This document shows, piece after piece, positions 1 through 5,864 of a stretch of DNA of 6,362 bases (positions are counted from its first letter, which is position 1; each line of letters starts with the position of its first letter). The notes beneath the pieces were generated by a model. The model was not told the origin of the DNA, did not search any database, and was given only the letters and a program-made list of their open reading frames with translations. Source of the stretch: Actinomycetota bacterium (lineage in GTDB: Bacteria > Actinomycetota > Thermoleophilia > Gaiellales > Gaiellaceae); the NCBI GenBank assembly GCA_005883235.1, contig VAYE01000251.1, positions 1 through 6,362 of the forward strand, in the 5' to 3' direction. Both the position numbers and the translations under genes were made by a program.

Positions 1-557
1 TCGCGGCCGCCCACGCGGCACGGCTCCGTCCCCACCGAATCCACCCCGCGCCACACGCGGACGAACGGGTTCTCCTCCCACTCGCGTCCGATGGTCGTCT
101 CCTCGGTGTGGCCCGGGAGGACGCGCGTCTCGGGCGGCAGCGCCATCAGCACGTCCATCACAGAGCGGCGGATCTGCCCGAAGTCGCCGCCGCCGACGGC
201 GTCGCGAAACAGCACGTCCCCGGAGAAGCAGACCGTCTCGTTCACGACGAAGGCGAGGTGGTCGTCCTTGTGGCCCGGCGTCGGAAGGGCGTCGACGCGC
301 AGGCCGCCCGTCTCGAGCTGCCCCTTCACCACGGGGACGTCGAAGCGGCGCAGGATCTCGCCGTCGCCGGCGACGTGGTCGGGGTCGGCGTGGGTCGTGA
401 GCAGGTGCGTCACCGTCAGGCCCTCGCGCGTGACGACGTCGAAGAGCGGCCCGAGCGGGGCGCCGCTGTCGACGAAGACGGCGGTTCCGCCCGGCTCGTC
501 GGCGACGAGATACGCGTTCGAGAGCCAGCCCGGATGCATGCTCCGCTCGATCAGCAC
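1..557 (-). CDS. MBL-fold metallo-hydrolase (glyoxalase II-like), 3' end cut by window
   Basis: The minus frame gives 185 residues of a metallo-beta-lactamase-fold hydrolase before the left edge; family members of this type are about 200 residues, so little is missing. Visible metal-site motifs are HADPDH (residues 56-61, the HxHxDH-type motif with D in the second position), PGH at 94-96, the bridging aspartate in FSGD (D114) and PGH at 148-150. This pattern fits a di-metal hydrolase of the glyoxalase II or persulfide-dioxygenase-like group, probably cytoplasmic; the substrate cannot be told. I chose GTG at 557 because the preserved N-terminus MLIERSMHPGW reads like the family; ATG at 539 is the alternative. 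A GGAGG lies 13 bases upstream of the GTG, rather far, so leaderless translation is possible. It diverges from pspA with a 40-base spacer. No functional link to the Psp genes is evident beyond the shared promoter region. Fold assignment is firm, function is not. Confidence 0.9.
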   Translation of the reverse strand, partial: MLIERSMHPGWLSNAYLVADEPGGTAVFVDSGAPLGPLFDVVTREGLTVTHLLTTHADPDHVAGDGEILRRFDVPVVKGQLETGGLRVDALPTPGHKDDHLAFVVNETVCFSGDVLFRDAVGGGDFGQIRRSVMDVLMALPPETRVLPGHTEETTIGREWEENPFVRVWRGVDSVGTEPCRVGGR

Positions 558-597
558 CGGCGCTAGGCTACCTCCGAGTCCGCGACCTGGAGGTTCG
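558..597. promoter_or_regulatory. Short divergent promoter region, MBL gene / pspA
   Basis: Only 40 bases separate two divergent genes. The run at 564-570 reads TAGGCTA, giving a TANNNT -10-like hexamer on both strands (TAGGCT on plus at 564-569, TAGCCT on minus at 570-565). On plus, a start about 7 bases further leaves a short leader carrying GGAGG (589-593), 4 bases before the pspA ATG at 598. On minus it would begin almost at the GTG at 557. No good -35 hexamer is visible on either side, so this is an inference from weak motifs. Confidence 0.3.
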
Positions 598-1329
598 ATG
601 CCCGGCCTGATGTCACGCGCCTCGACGATCGTCAAGGCGAAGTTCTCGAAGCTGCTCGACCACGCCGAGGATCCCGGCGAGACCCTCGACTACTCGTACG
701 AGCAGCAACTCCAGCTGCTCCAGAACGTGAAGCGCGGCGTCGCGGACGTCGTCACGGCGAAGAAGCGCCTCCAGATGCAGACGGAGCAGCTCGAACAGAG
801 CGTCGTCAAGCTGGAGACGCAGGCGCGGCAGGCCCTGGGCGCGGGCCGCGAGGACCTCGCGCGGCAGGCGCTCGAGCGGAAGTCGGCCGTGCAGCAGCAG
901 CTCCAGGGGCTCGACCAGCAGGTGCAAGGGCTCGAGGCGCAGCAGGAGAAGCTCGTCGCGAGCGAGAAGCAGCTCCAGGCGAAGATCGAGGCCTTCCGCT
1001 CGCAGAAGGAGGTCATCAAGGCGCAGTATTCGGCCGCCGAGGCCTCGGTGCGGATCGGCGAGGCGGCGACCGGGATCGGCGAGCAGATGGCCGACACTGG
1101 CCTGGCGATCCAGCGCGCGAAGGACAAGACCGAGCAGATGCAGGCGCGGGCGAACGCGATCGACGAGCTCACCACCTCCGGCGCGCTCGAGGACTTCACC
1201 TCCGACCAGACGCAGCTCGACCGCGAGCTCGCGCAGGTGTCGTCCACGTCGCAGGTCGACGACGAGCTCGCGAAGATGAAGGCCGAGCTCGGCGCCGGCG
1301 CCGGCGAGAAGAAGGAGATCGAGCAGTGA
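598..1329 (+). CDS. pspA: Phage shock protein A (PspA/IM30 family)
   Basis: A 243-residue protein of the PspA/IM30/Vipp1 family, peripheral proteins that bind the inner face of the cytoplasmic membrane, oligomerise (ESCRT-III-like) and protect membrane integrity under envelope stress. Residues about 5-20 form the N-terminal amphipathic helix (SRASTIVKAKFSKLL), followed by the family's linker with DPGETLDY. A long charged Gln/Glu/Lys/Arg-rich coiled coil spans about 30-150, followed by a Gly/Ala-containing region (VRIGEAATGIGEQM) and further helices to a charged C-terminus. Length is close to the usual 220-260. The ATG at 598 has GGAGG at 589-593; Met5 (610) lacks a site. The frame is open upstream to 91, but that stretch is antisense to the MBL gene and is not part of pspA. 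Its last four bases overlap pspAA (GTGA), and pspAB and htpX lie just beyond. A PspF-type or ClgR-type regulator gene is not in the window. Confidence 0.95.
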   Translation: MPGLMSRASTIVKAKFSKLLDHAEDPGETLDYSYEQQLQLLQNVKRGVADVVTAKKRLQMQTEQLEQSVVKLETQARQALGAGREDLARQALERKSAVQQQLQGLDQQVQGLEAQQEKLVASEKQLQAKIEAFRSQKEVIKAQYSAAEASVRIGEAATGIGEQMADTGLAIQRAKDKTEQMQARANAIDELTTSGALEDFTSDQTQLDRELAQVSSTSQVDDELAKMKAELGAGAGEKKEIEQ

Positions 1330-1621
1330 TCGTCCGCCTGATGGGCGAGGGCCAGTACCGGGTCGGCGACGACGTCGTCGAGAGGCTCCACGAGCTCGAC
1401 GACGAGGCCGCTCGCGCGGTCGACGCAGGCCACGAGGAGAGCCTGCGCCGGGTGCTCGACACGATGGCGAGCTCCGTGCGCGACAGCGGCGAACGGCTCC
1501 AGGACGAGGACTTGTCTGCTTCCGACCTGATCATCCCACCCGACGACCTCAGCCTGGAGGAAGCCAAGGAGCTCTTCTCCGGCGAGGTCTGGAACGTCTC
1601 GAAGTCGTCACAGACACGTGA
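1326..1621 (+). CDS. pspAA: PspA-associated protein PspAA, apparent frameshift near C-terminus
   Basis: Begins MIVRLMGEGQYRVGDDVV and continues with a short helical region and SASDLIIPPDDLSLEE, a pattern I recognise as the PspAA partner domain encoded directly after pspA in actinobacteria (about 92 residues, usually ending in a GEGLIPG-like tail). The GTG start overlaps the pspA stop (GTGA) and has AAGGAG at 1312-1317 with ideal spacing, so the two are surely co-translated. The annotated frame is good to FSGE (1575-1586). It then turns into VWNVSKSS and unlike-family sequence, running to 1754 over the next gene. Reading one base back gives FSGE-GLERLEVVTDT and a TGA at 1619-1621, restoring the GEGL of the family. 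I therefore infer that one G is missing at 1586-1587, by mutation or sequencing error. The molecular role of PspAA is poorly known; it is thought to work with PspA. Confidence 0.8.
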
Positions 1622-1645
1622 CTCTTCTTGTGGCTCAATGGGGGC

Positions 1646-1855
1646 GTGGAAGACGCGCGGCCCACTATCCGGCAGATCTATGCGCTCGCCGCTGCGCTCT
1701 GCGAGCGCGCCGGCGAGGAGTTCCCGGAAACGCGCGGAGCCGCCTCCGAGGTGATCGAGCGACTTCGGATCGAAAACGGCCACCCAGCGCCGAGGCTCGA
1801 GGACACGCCGCCCCGCGGGCCGCCCCGGCGGCGGCGGCGGGCCCGCGTGACCTAG
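1646..1855 (+). CDS. Small unrecognised protein between pspAA and pspAB
   Basis: I do not recognise this gene. The frame is open from just after a TGA at 1619-1621 to TAG at 1853-1855. Starts available are TTG at 1628 and GTG at 1646; I prefer 1646, giving 69 residues, though neither has a well-spaced ribosome site (GGGGG at 1640-1644 is only one base from the GTG). The core, about residues 4-50, reads like a real compact helical protein: RPTIRQIYALAAALCERAGE, then FPETRGAASEVIERLR. The Q-IYALA...T..EAS-type spacing recalls short helical, SAP-like segments seen in many actinobacterial proteins, but that is impression only. The last 16 residues (Pro/Arg-rich) come from a GC-rich inverted repeat and may be non-functional. 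No cysteine pair, signal peptide or membrane segment is present (a single Cys lies in ALCER). Its place at the end of the pspA operon suggests co-transcription. Confidence 0.55.
   Translation: MEDARPTIRQIYALAAALCERAGEEFPETRGAASEVIERLRIENGHPAPRLEDTPPRGPPRRRRRARVT
1814..1847. terminator. GC-rich inverted repeat between convergent genes, possible two-way terminator
   Basis: CGCGGGCC at 1814-1821 pairs perfectly with GGCCCGCG at 1840-1847 around an 18-base, CCGGCGG-rich loop that can pair further. It lies just before the meeting point of the small plus gene and the minus gene pspAB, so a transcript from either side would form the hairpin. No U-tract follows on either strand, so intrinsic termination is not certain. 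The repeat also lies within the end of the small gene's frame. Confidence 0.35.
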
Positions 1856-2421
1856 AAAGGAGCGTCGAAGAGGCCGAGCCAGCGTGAGAGATCGGGCTCG
1901 ATCGGGAGCTCGCGCTCCAGCTTCGCCTTCAGCTCGAGCTCCTCGGCGTTGTCGCGCTCCTGGTCGGTGCCCGTCGGCACGAACGGCCAAAACGTGCCGC
2001 GCTTGTAGCCGTAGATCCAGTAGGCCGGGTGCTCGCCGCCGTCGAAGCGGAACGCTGCGGCGAGGAGCTGCGGGCCGAATCCGCGCGCCTGGAGCTCGCT
2101 GCCGACCGCGTGCACCGCCGTGACGACGTCCTCGAGGTCGGGATCGCGCACGACCAGCCACTCGAACCCGAAGCGGTCGGAGCGCTTCTCGATCTCCGAG
2201 CCGGAGTCCTTGGCCGCGGCGTGCAACAGCTCGCGCATGTCGTCGTCGGCCTGCGTGAACTCCCCGGCCGAGAGGGGCTTGTAGACGATCGCACCCGCAC
2301 CGCCGAACTTGAGCCCGGCGTCGGTCTCGAGCGTGATCGCCGCCGTGGTCAGCGCAAAGAGCCGCTCTTCGGCCGGAGCCTTGAGCTGCTTCCGGCCGAA
2401 GAGAACGTCTCGAAGACCCAC
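1852..2421 (-). CDS. pspAB: PspA-associated protein PspAB (htpX-linked)
   Basis: A 189-residue soluble protein that I recognise as PspAB, the family encoded next to htpX in actinobacteria and named for its link to the Psp system. It starts MGLRDVLFGRKQLKAPAEER and continues through a mixed alpha/beta body with LKFGGAGAIVYKPL (residues about 37-50), RFGFEWLVVRDPDLEDVV (about 83-100) and PAYWIYGYKRGTFWPFVP (about 132-149), ending in SRWLGLFDAPF. No signal peptide, membrane segment or catalytic motif is visible; its biochemical role is not established. The GTG start shares its first base with the htpX stop (TAGTG, 2423-2419), which implies translational coupling; no clear ribosome site lies upstream. 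Its TAG stop (1854-1852) lies in the same CTAG as the stop of the plus-strand small gene. Identity is from memory of the family and the context, and both agree. Confidence 0.85.
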   Translation of the reverse strand: MGLRDVLFGRKQLKAPAEERLFALTTAAITLETDAGLKFGGAGAIVYKPLSAGEFTQADDDMRELLHAAAKDSGSEIEKRSDRFGFEWLVVRDPDLEDVVTAVHAVGSELQARGFGPQLLAAAFRFDGGEHPAYWIYGYKRGTFWPFVPTGTDQERDNAEELELKAKLERELPIEPDLSRWLGLFDAPF

Positions 2422-3341
2422 TAAGCGACTGGCCGACCCATATCGCGGGAGATCTCCGCGAGGGCGGCGAGGCGCTTCTCGAGCGGCGGGTGATCCATGA
2501 AGAGCTCCGCCGTCCGCTGCCTCACCGAGGTCGGGATGATGAAGAACGCGTTCATCCCGGCCACCTCACGCAGGTCGCGCTGTGGGATCCGCATCATGTC
2601 GCTCGAGATCTTCTGGAGCGCGCTCATCAGGTACTCGGGCGCGCCCGTGATCAGCGCCGAGCCGCGGTCGGCGGCGTACTCGCGATAGCGGGAGATCGTC
2701 CGGATGAGGACGAAGCTGATCGCGTAGACGACGATCGAGACGAGCGTCACGATCAGCCACACGGGGACCGCGTTGTTGTTGTTGGAATTCCGGCCTCCGA
2801 AACCGCCGAAGAACCCGGCGTACATGCCGATGCGTGTGAGCAGGGCGGCAAGCATCGCGAAGAAGCTCGCCACGGTCATGATCAGCACGTCACGGTTGGC
2901 GACGTGCGAGAGCTCGTGGGCGAGCACGCCTTCGATCTCCTTCGGCTCGAGCCGCCGCCAGAGCCCGGTCGTGACCGCGACCGCCGCGTGCTTCGGGTTG
3001 CGGCCGGTCGCGAACGCGTTCGGGACGTCGGTGTCGACGATGGCGATCCGCGGCTTCGGGAGGTCGGCCATCGCGCACAGGCGCTCGACCATGTCGTGCA
3101 GCTCGGGCGCCTCGTGCCGCTCGACGATCTTCGCGCCGGAGGCGGCAAGCGCGAGCTTGTCCGAGGTGAAGTACTGCAGGAACGCGATACCGATCACGAT
3201 CACGACCATCAGCCCGATACCGGCGTTCAGGACATAGAAGAGGACGAGGGCGAAGGCGACGTAGAGGAGGCCGAGCAGGCCGCTCGTGACGATCATCCGC
3301 GCCGTCAGCCCTGCGTCGCGACCATAAGCCTTGCGTTTCAT
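2421..3341 (-). CDS. htpX: Membrane zinc metalloprotease HtpX (M48B)
   Basis: A 306-residue integral-membrane zinc endopeptidase that degrades misfolded membrane proteins, working alongside FtsH in bacteria where it has been studied. Two hydrophobic helices lie at residues about 16-38 and 40-58. The zinc motif HELSH is at 142-146, two more membrane segments are at about 153-180 and 192-214, and the third zinc ligand is Glu221 in REYAADRGSA. TDVPNAFATGRNP (104-116) before the active site is typical of M48 proteases. A Gly/Asn-rich loop (FFGGFGGRNSNNNN, about 177-190) sits between helices 3 and 4. I chose ATG at 3341; AAGGAG lies at 3361-3356, 14 bases upstream, a long but usable spacing. The frame is open back to 3932, but that part is antisense to the cytochrome gene. 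The stop overlaps pspAB by one base. Linkage to pspAB and pspA places it in the envelope-stress response. Confidence 0.96.
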   Translation of the reverse strand: MKRKAYGRDAGLTARMIVTSGLLGLLYVAFALVLFYVLNAGIGLMVVIVIGIAFLQYFTSDKLALAASGAKIVERHEAPELHDMVERLCAMADLPKPRIAIVDTDVPNAFATGRNPKHAAVAVTTGLWRRLEPKEIEGVLAHELSHVANRDVLIMTVASFFAMLAALLTRIGMYAGFFGGFGGRNSNNNNAVPVWLIVTLVSIVVYAISFVLIRTISRYREYAADRGSALITGAPEYLMSALQKISSDMMRIPQRDLREVAGMNAFFIIPTSVRQRTAELFMDHPPLEKRLAALAEISRDMGRPVA

Positions 3342-3376
3342 GTCTTGGATCAGTGCTCCTTGAAGGGGTCGTCTCA

Positions 3377-3382
3377 ATTGTA
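3377..3382 (-). promoter_or_regulatory. Candidate -10 element for htpX–pspAB
   Basis: On the minus strand this reads TACAAT, five of six matches to TATAAT, about 35 bases upstream of the htpX ATG. It would leave a leader of roughly 29 bases carrying the AAGGAG site. The region 17 bases upstream has no clear TTGACA, so either the -35 is weak or an alternative sigma factor is used. Confidence 0.4.
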
Positions 3383-3387
3383 GTTTT

Positions 3388-3408
3388 GCCGCCCCTTGCT
3401 CCGGCGGC
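3388..3408. repeat. Inverted repeat in the htpX / cytochrome divergent spacer
   Basis: GCCGCC at 3388-3393 and GGCGGC at 3403-3408 form a perfect 6-bp inverted repeat with a 9-base loop. It occupies the expected -35 region of the htpX promoter and lies upstream of the cytochrome gene. This position would suit an operator, but in such GC-rich DNA a 6-bp repeat can arise by chance. Confidence 0.25.
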
Positions 3409-3440
3409 TCGTTAACGGCGGCGCAACAGATCCGTTTGAG

Positions 3441-3446
3441 TAGACT
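3441..3446 (+). promoter_or_regulatory. Candidate -10 for a leaderless cytochrome c transcript
   Basis: TAGACT ends 9 bases before the ATG at 3456, so transcription would start at or next to the start codon. No Shine-Dalgarno sequence precedes the ATG, which fits leaderless expression, common in actinobacteria. No clear -35 is seen. Confidence 0.3.
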
Positions 3447-3455
3447 CGCCCGCTG

Positions 3456-3935
3456 ATGCGCCTCCGGCCGGTGATCATCGCAGCCGCGCTGCTCGCACTC
3501 GCCGGCTGCGGAGGCGAGCAGACCGTGGCGCCGTTGCCCCAGACGGTCATCGGCTCGGTTCCGAAGCAGACAGCGCCGGCGACCACGTCGACGACGCCGA
3601 GCGGGGGCGGAGCGACGACGACCACGAGCGGCGGCTCGAAGGGAACGAGCGGCGGCGGGTCCGGAAAGGCGCTCTTCGCGAGCAACGGCTGCGTCAGCTG
3701 CCACACCTACACGCCGGCGGGCTCGAAGGCCTCGATCGGGCCCGACCTCGACAAGCTTGCGCAGTACGCGAGGCAGGCGAAGCAGCCGCTGGACTCGTTC
3801 ACGCGGGAGTCGATCGTGAAGCCAAATGCATACGTGCAACCCGGCTTCCCGCCGAACGTCATGCCGAGCAGCTTCGCGAGCCTTCCCAAGAGCCAGGTCG
3901 ACGCGCTCGTCTCGTTCCTGACCAAGGGACACTGA
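3456..3935 (+). CDS. Lipoprotein monohaem c-type cytochrome
   Basis: A 159-residue exported electron carrier. Residues 1-18 are a lipoprotein signal (MRLRP, hydrophobic core, lipobox LAGC with Cys18), so the mature protein is anchored to the outer face of the cytoplasmic membrane. Residues about 38-70 are a low-complexity Ser/Thr/Gly linker. The class I cytochrome domain follows. The haem-binding CVSCH is at 79-83 and the likely distal ligand is Met136 in the sequence PGFPPNVMPSSF; the protein ends SFLTKGH. The PGFPPNVMP segment resembles the cytochrome domains fused to or paired with caa3-type oxidase subunit II, so donation of electrons to a terminal oxidase is a reasonable inference, but no oxidase genes are in the window. 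The ATG at 3456 is the only sensible start. The stop overlaps the proposed CTG start of the HAD gene (CTGA). The opposite-strand frame is a shadow. Confidence 0.92.
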   Translation: MRLRPVIIAAALLALAGCGGEQTVAPLPQTVIGSVPKQTAPATTSTTPSGGGATTTTSGGSKGTSGGGSGKALFASNGCVSCHTYTPAGSKASIGPDLDKLAQYARQAKQPLDSFTRESIVKPNAYVQPGFPPNVMPSSFASLPKSQVDALVSFLTKGH

Positions 3936-4635
3936 ACCTCCCGCCCGACTTTCCCCGCGAGATCGAAGCCCTCGCGTGCGACCTCGACCGGACGCTCCTG
4001 GGCGAGGACGGCCTCCTCCACGCGCGCACGCGCCGCGCGATCGCCGCGACCCGGGCTGCCGGGATCCACGTCCTCCTCGTGACCGGGAGGATGTTCAAGG
4101 CGACCCGGCCCTACGCGCTCGAGGCCGGGCTCGACGACCCCGTCGTCTGCTACCAGGGCGCCCTCGTCGCGGAGCCTCGCAGCGGCCGCTGGCTGCGGCA
4201 CGTGCCGATCCCGCTCGAGTCCGCGCGCGAGGCGTCGGCGACCTCCTCGCCTGGCTCGAGAGGGAGCCGACGAAGCTCGTCGTGATCGACGATCCGGAGG
4301 TGCTCGACAAGCTCGAGCAGCGGTTGAAGGCGCGCCTCGGCGAGCGTCTCTACATCTCGAAGTCGCTGCCCTACTTCCTCGAGCTGGCGAGCCCGGAGGT
4401 GACGAAGGCCTCGGGGCTCGACTTCCTCGCGCGCCGACTCGGGTTCTCGCGCGCGCGAACGGTCGCCTGCGGCGACGGCGAGAACGACGTCGAGCTGCTC
4501 GAGTGGGCCGGCTACGGCGTCGCCGTCGCGAACGCGCACGAGCGGGTGCTCGCGGTCGCCGACCTCGTCTGCCCCAGCGTGGACGAAGAAGGTGTGGCCC
4601 AGGTGCTCGAAGCCTTCTTAGACTCCTCTCCGTGA
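3932..4635 (+). pseudogene. Cof/phosphoglycolate-phosphatase-like HAD hydrolase, frame-broken in cap domain
   Basis: Two frames together encode a haloacid dehalogenase superfamily phosphatase of the Cof (C2-cap) type, acting on small phosphorylated metabolites. The first frame (3932 to about 4234) carries motif I DLDRT (residues 17-21, nucleophile Asp17) and motif II LLVTGR (Thr51), and ends IPLESAREA. The second (from about 4235 to 4635) begins VGDLLAWLEREPTKLVV and carries the motif III lysine (codon 4405-4407, SPEVTK) and motif IV GDGEND (4471-4488). All catalytic motifs survive, but the frame shifts within the cap. The joined product would be about 234 residues against roughly 270 for the family, and the start of the cap runs directly into its last part. 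I therefore infer a deletion of about 110 bases (3n+1), not just one lost base. No ATG, GTG or TTG precedes motif I; CTG at 3932, overlapping the cytochrome stop, is the best guess. The stop overlaps the serS start (GTGA). Confidence 0.8.
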
Positions 4636-5828
4636 TCGATATCAAGGCCTTCCGGCACGATCCCGAGCCCTTCCTCGAGGGGGCCAGGCGCAAGGGGGCC
4701 TACCAGCCGGCGGCCGACCTGCTGAACGCGGACCAGGAATGGCGCGCGCGGGTGGCGTCGGTCGACGAGCTTCGCGCGCAGCAAAAGGTCGACGGGAAGC
4801 CCTCACCCGAGCAGCTCGCGGGGCTCAAGGAGCTCAAGGCGAGGCTCAAGCAGGCCGAGGCGGAGCTCGCGGAGGCCGCGGCGCGGCGGGACGCGCTGCT
4901 GGAGCAGGTGCCGAACCCGCCGCATGAGTCGGTGCCCGACGGCGACACCGAGGAGGACGCCGTCGAGATCCGCCGCTGGGGCGACCCCCGGCCCGAGAGA
5001 GCGCGGGAGCACACCGAGATCGGGCGCTTCGACATGGAGCGCGCCGCACGGCTCTCCGGCTCGCGCTTCGGCTACCTCCTCGGCGACACGGCGCTGCTCG
5101 CGCTCGCCGTCTACCGGTTCGCGATCGACCGGCTCGTCACCGCGGGATTCACGCCGATGATCCCCCCGGTCCTCGTCCGTGAGGAGGCGATGTACGGGAC
5201 GGGCTTCTTCCCGACCGAGCGCTCGAACATCTACGCGCTCGAGGCCGACGAGCTCTACCTGACCGGGACGTCGGAGGTGGCGCTCGCCGCGCTGCACATG
5301 GGCGAGATCCTCGACACCGAGGAGCTGCCGCTTCGGTACTGCGCCTTCTCGACGAACTTCCGCCGCGAGGCGGGCGCGGCCGGCAAGGACACGCGCGGCA
5401 TGTTCCGCGTGCACCAGTTCAACAAGGTCGAGATGTTCGAGTTCGTGCTCCCGGAGACGTCGTGGGACGAGCACGAGCGGATGCTCGCGCTCGAGGAGTC
5501 ACTCCTGCAGGAGGTCGGACTGCCCTACCGCGTGGTGAACGTCGCCGCCGGCGACCTGGGCGCGCCGGCCGCGAAGAAGTACGACTGCGAAGCCTGGTTC
5601 CCGAGCCAGGGGCGCTACCGCGAGGTCACCTCGTGCTCGAACACGACCGACTACCAGGCCCGCCGGCTCGGGATCCGCTACCGAGGCCCATCCGGCACCG
5701 AATACGTGCACACGCTGAACGGGACCGCGGTGACCGACCGCTGGGTGCTCGCGATCCTGGAGAACTTCGAAGGCGAGGTGCCCGAGGTGCTGCGCGGCTA
5801 CGGCGCGCCCGCTAGCGTCAGCCCGTAG
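4632..5828 (+). CDS. serS: Seryl-tRNA synthetase
   Basis: Charges tRNA-Ser with serine in the cytoplasm (class II aminoacyl-tRNA synthetase). The protein is 398 residues, slightly under the usual 420. Residues 1-100 form the N-terminal tRNA-binding arm: the start MIDIKAFRHDPEPF and then a Lys/Glu/Ala-rich antiparallel coiled coil (about 34-95), shorter than in many homologues. The catalytic domain has the serine-binding TSE loop (213-215), motif 2 FRRE (243-246) with FRREAGAAGKDTRGMFRVHQF, and motif 3 LNGT...R (362-370) ending VLAILENFE. The tail VPEVLRGYGAP is typical. GTG at 4632 overlaps the stop of the HAD gene (GTGA); no strong ribosome site is visible, so coupling is likely. The frame is open upstream to 4503, but that part overlaps the HAD gene and is unlike SerS. 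The cognate tRNA-Ser follows after 36 bases. Confidence 0.97.
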   Translation: MIDIKAFRHDPEPFLEGARRKGAYQPAADLLNADQEWRARVASVDELRAQQKVDGKPSPEQLAGLKELKARLKQAEAELAEAAARRDALLEQVPNPPHESVPDGDTEEDAVEIRRWGDPRPERAREHTEIGRFDMERAARLSGSRFGYLLGDTALLALAVYRFAIDRLVTAGFTPMIPPVLVREEAMYGTGFFPTERSNIYALEADELYLTGTSEVALAALHMGEILDTEELPLRYCAFSTNFRREAGAAGKDTRGMFRVHQFNKVEMFEFVLPETSWDEHERMLALEESLLQEVGLPYRVVNVAAGDLGAPAAKKYDCEAWFPSQGRYREVTSCSNTTDYQARRLGIRYRGPSGTEYVHTLNGTAVTDRWVLAILENFEGEVPEVLRGYGAPASVSP

Positions 5829-5864
5829 GCAGGAGTCCGGTCGGCCGCTGCGACAATGAGCCGC

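Noticed and set aside
91..597. Upstream extension of the pspA frame, and a second plus frame at 108-566
   Set aside because: Both are antisense to the MBL gene, whose metal-binding motifs are clear; the extension is Ser/Pro/Arg-rich shadow sequence and pspA has its own ribosome site before 598.
690..1433. Long minus-strand frames opposite pspA
   Set aside because: Cys/Ser/Arg-rich or Leu/Arg-rich shadows of the coiled-coil coding sequence with no recognisable domain.
2490..3383. Plus-strand frame of about 297 codons opposite htpX
   Set aside because: His/Asp/Arg/Glu-rich shadow; htpX on the minus strand has the HELSH zinc motif and membrane helices.
3342..3932. N-terminal extension of htpX upstream of 3341
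   Set aside because: Antisense to the cytochrome gene, unlike HtpX, and the promoter and ribosome site lie before 3341.
4503..4631. N-terminal extension of serS
   Set aside because: Arg-rich shadow of the HAD motif IV region; SerS begins at MIDIKAF.
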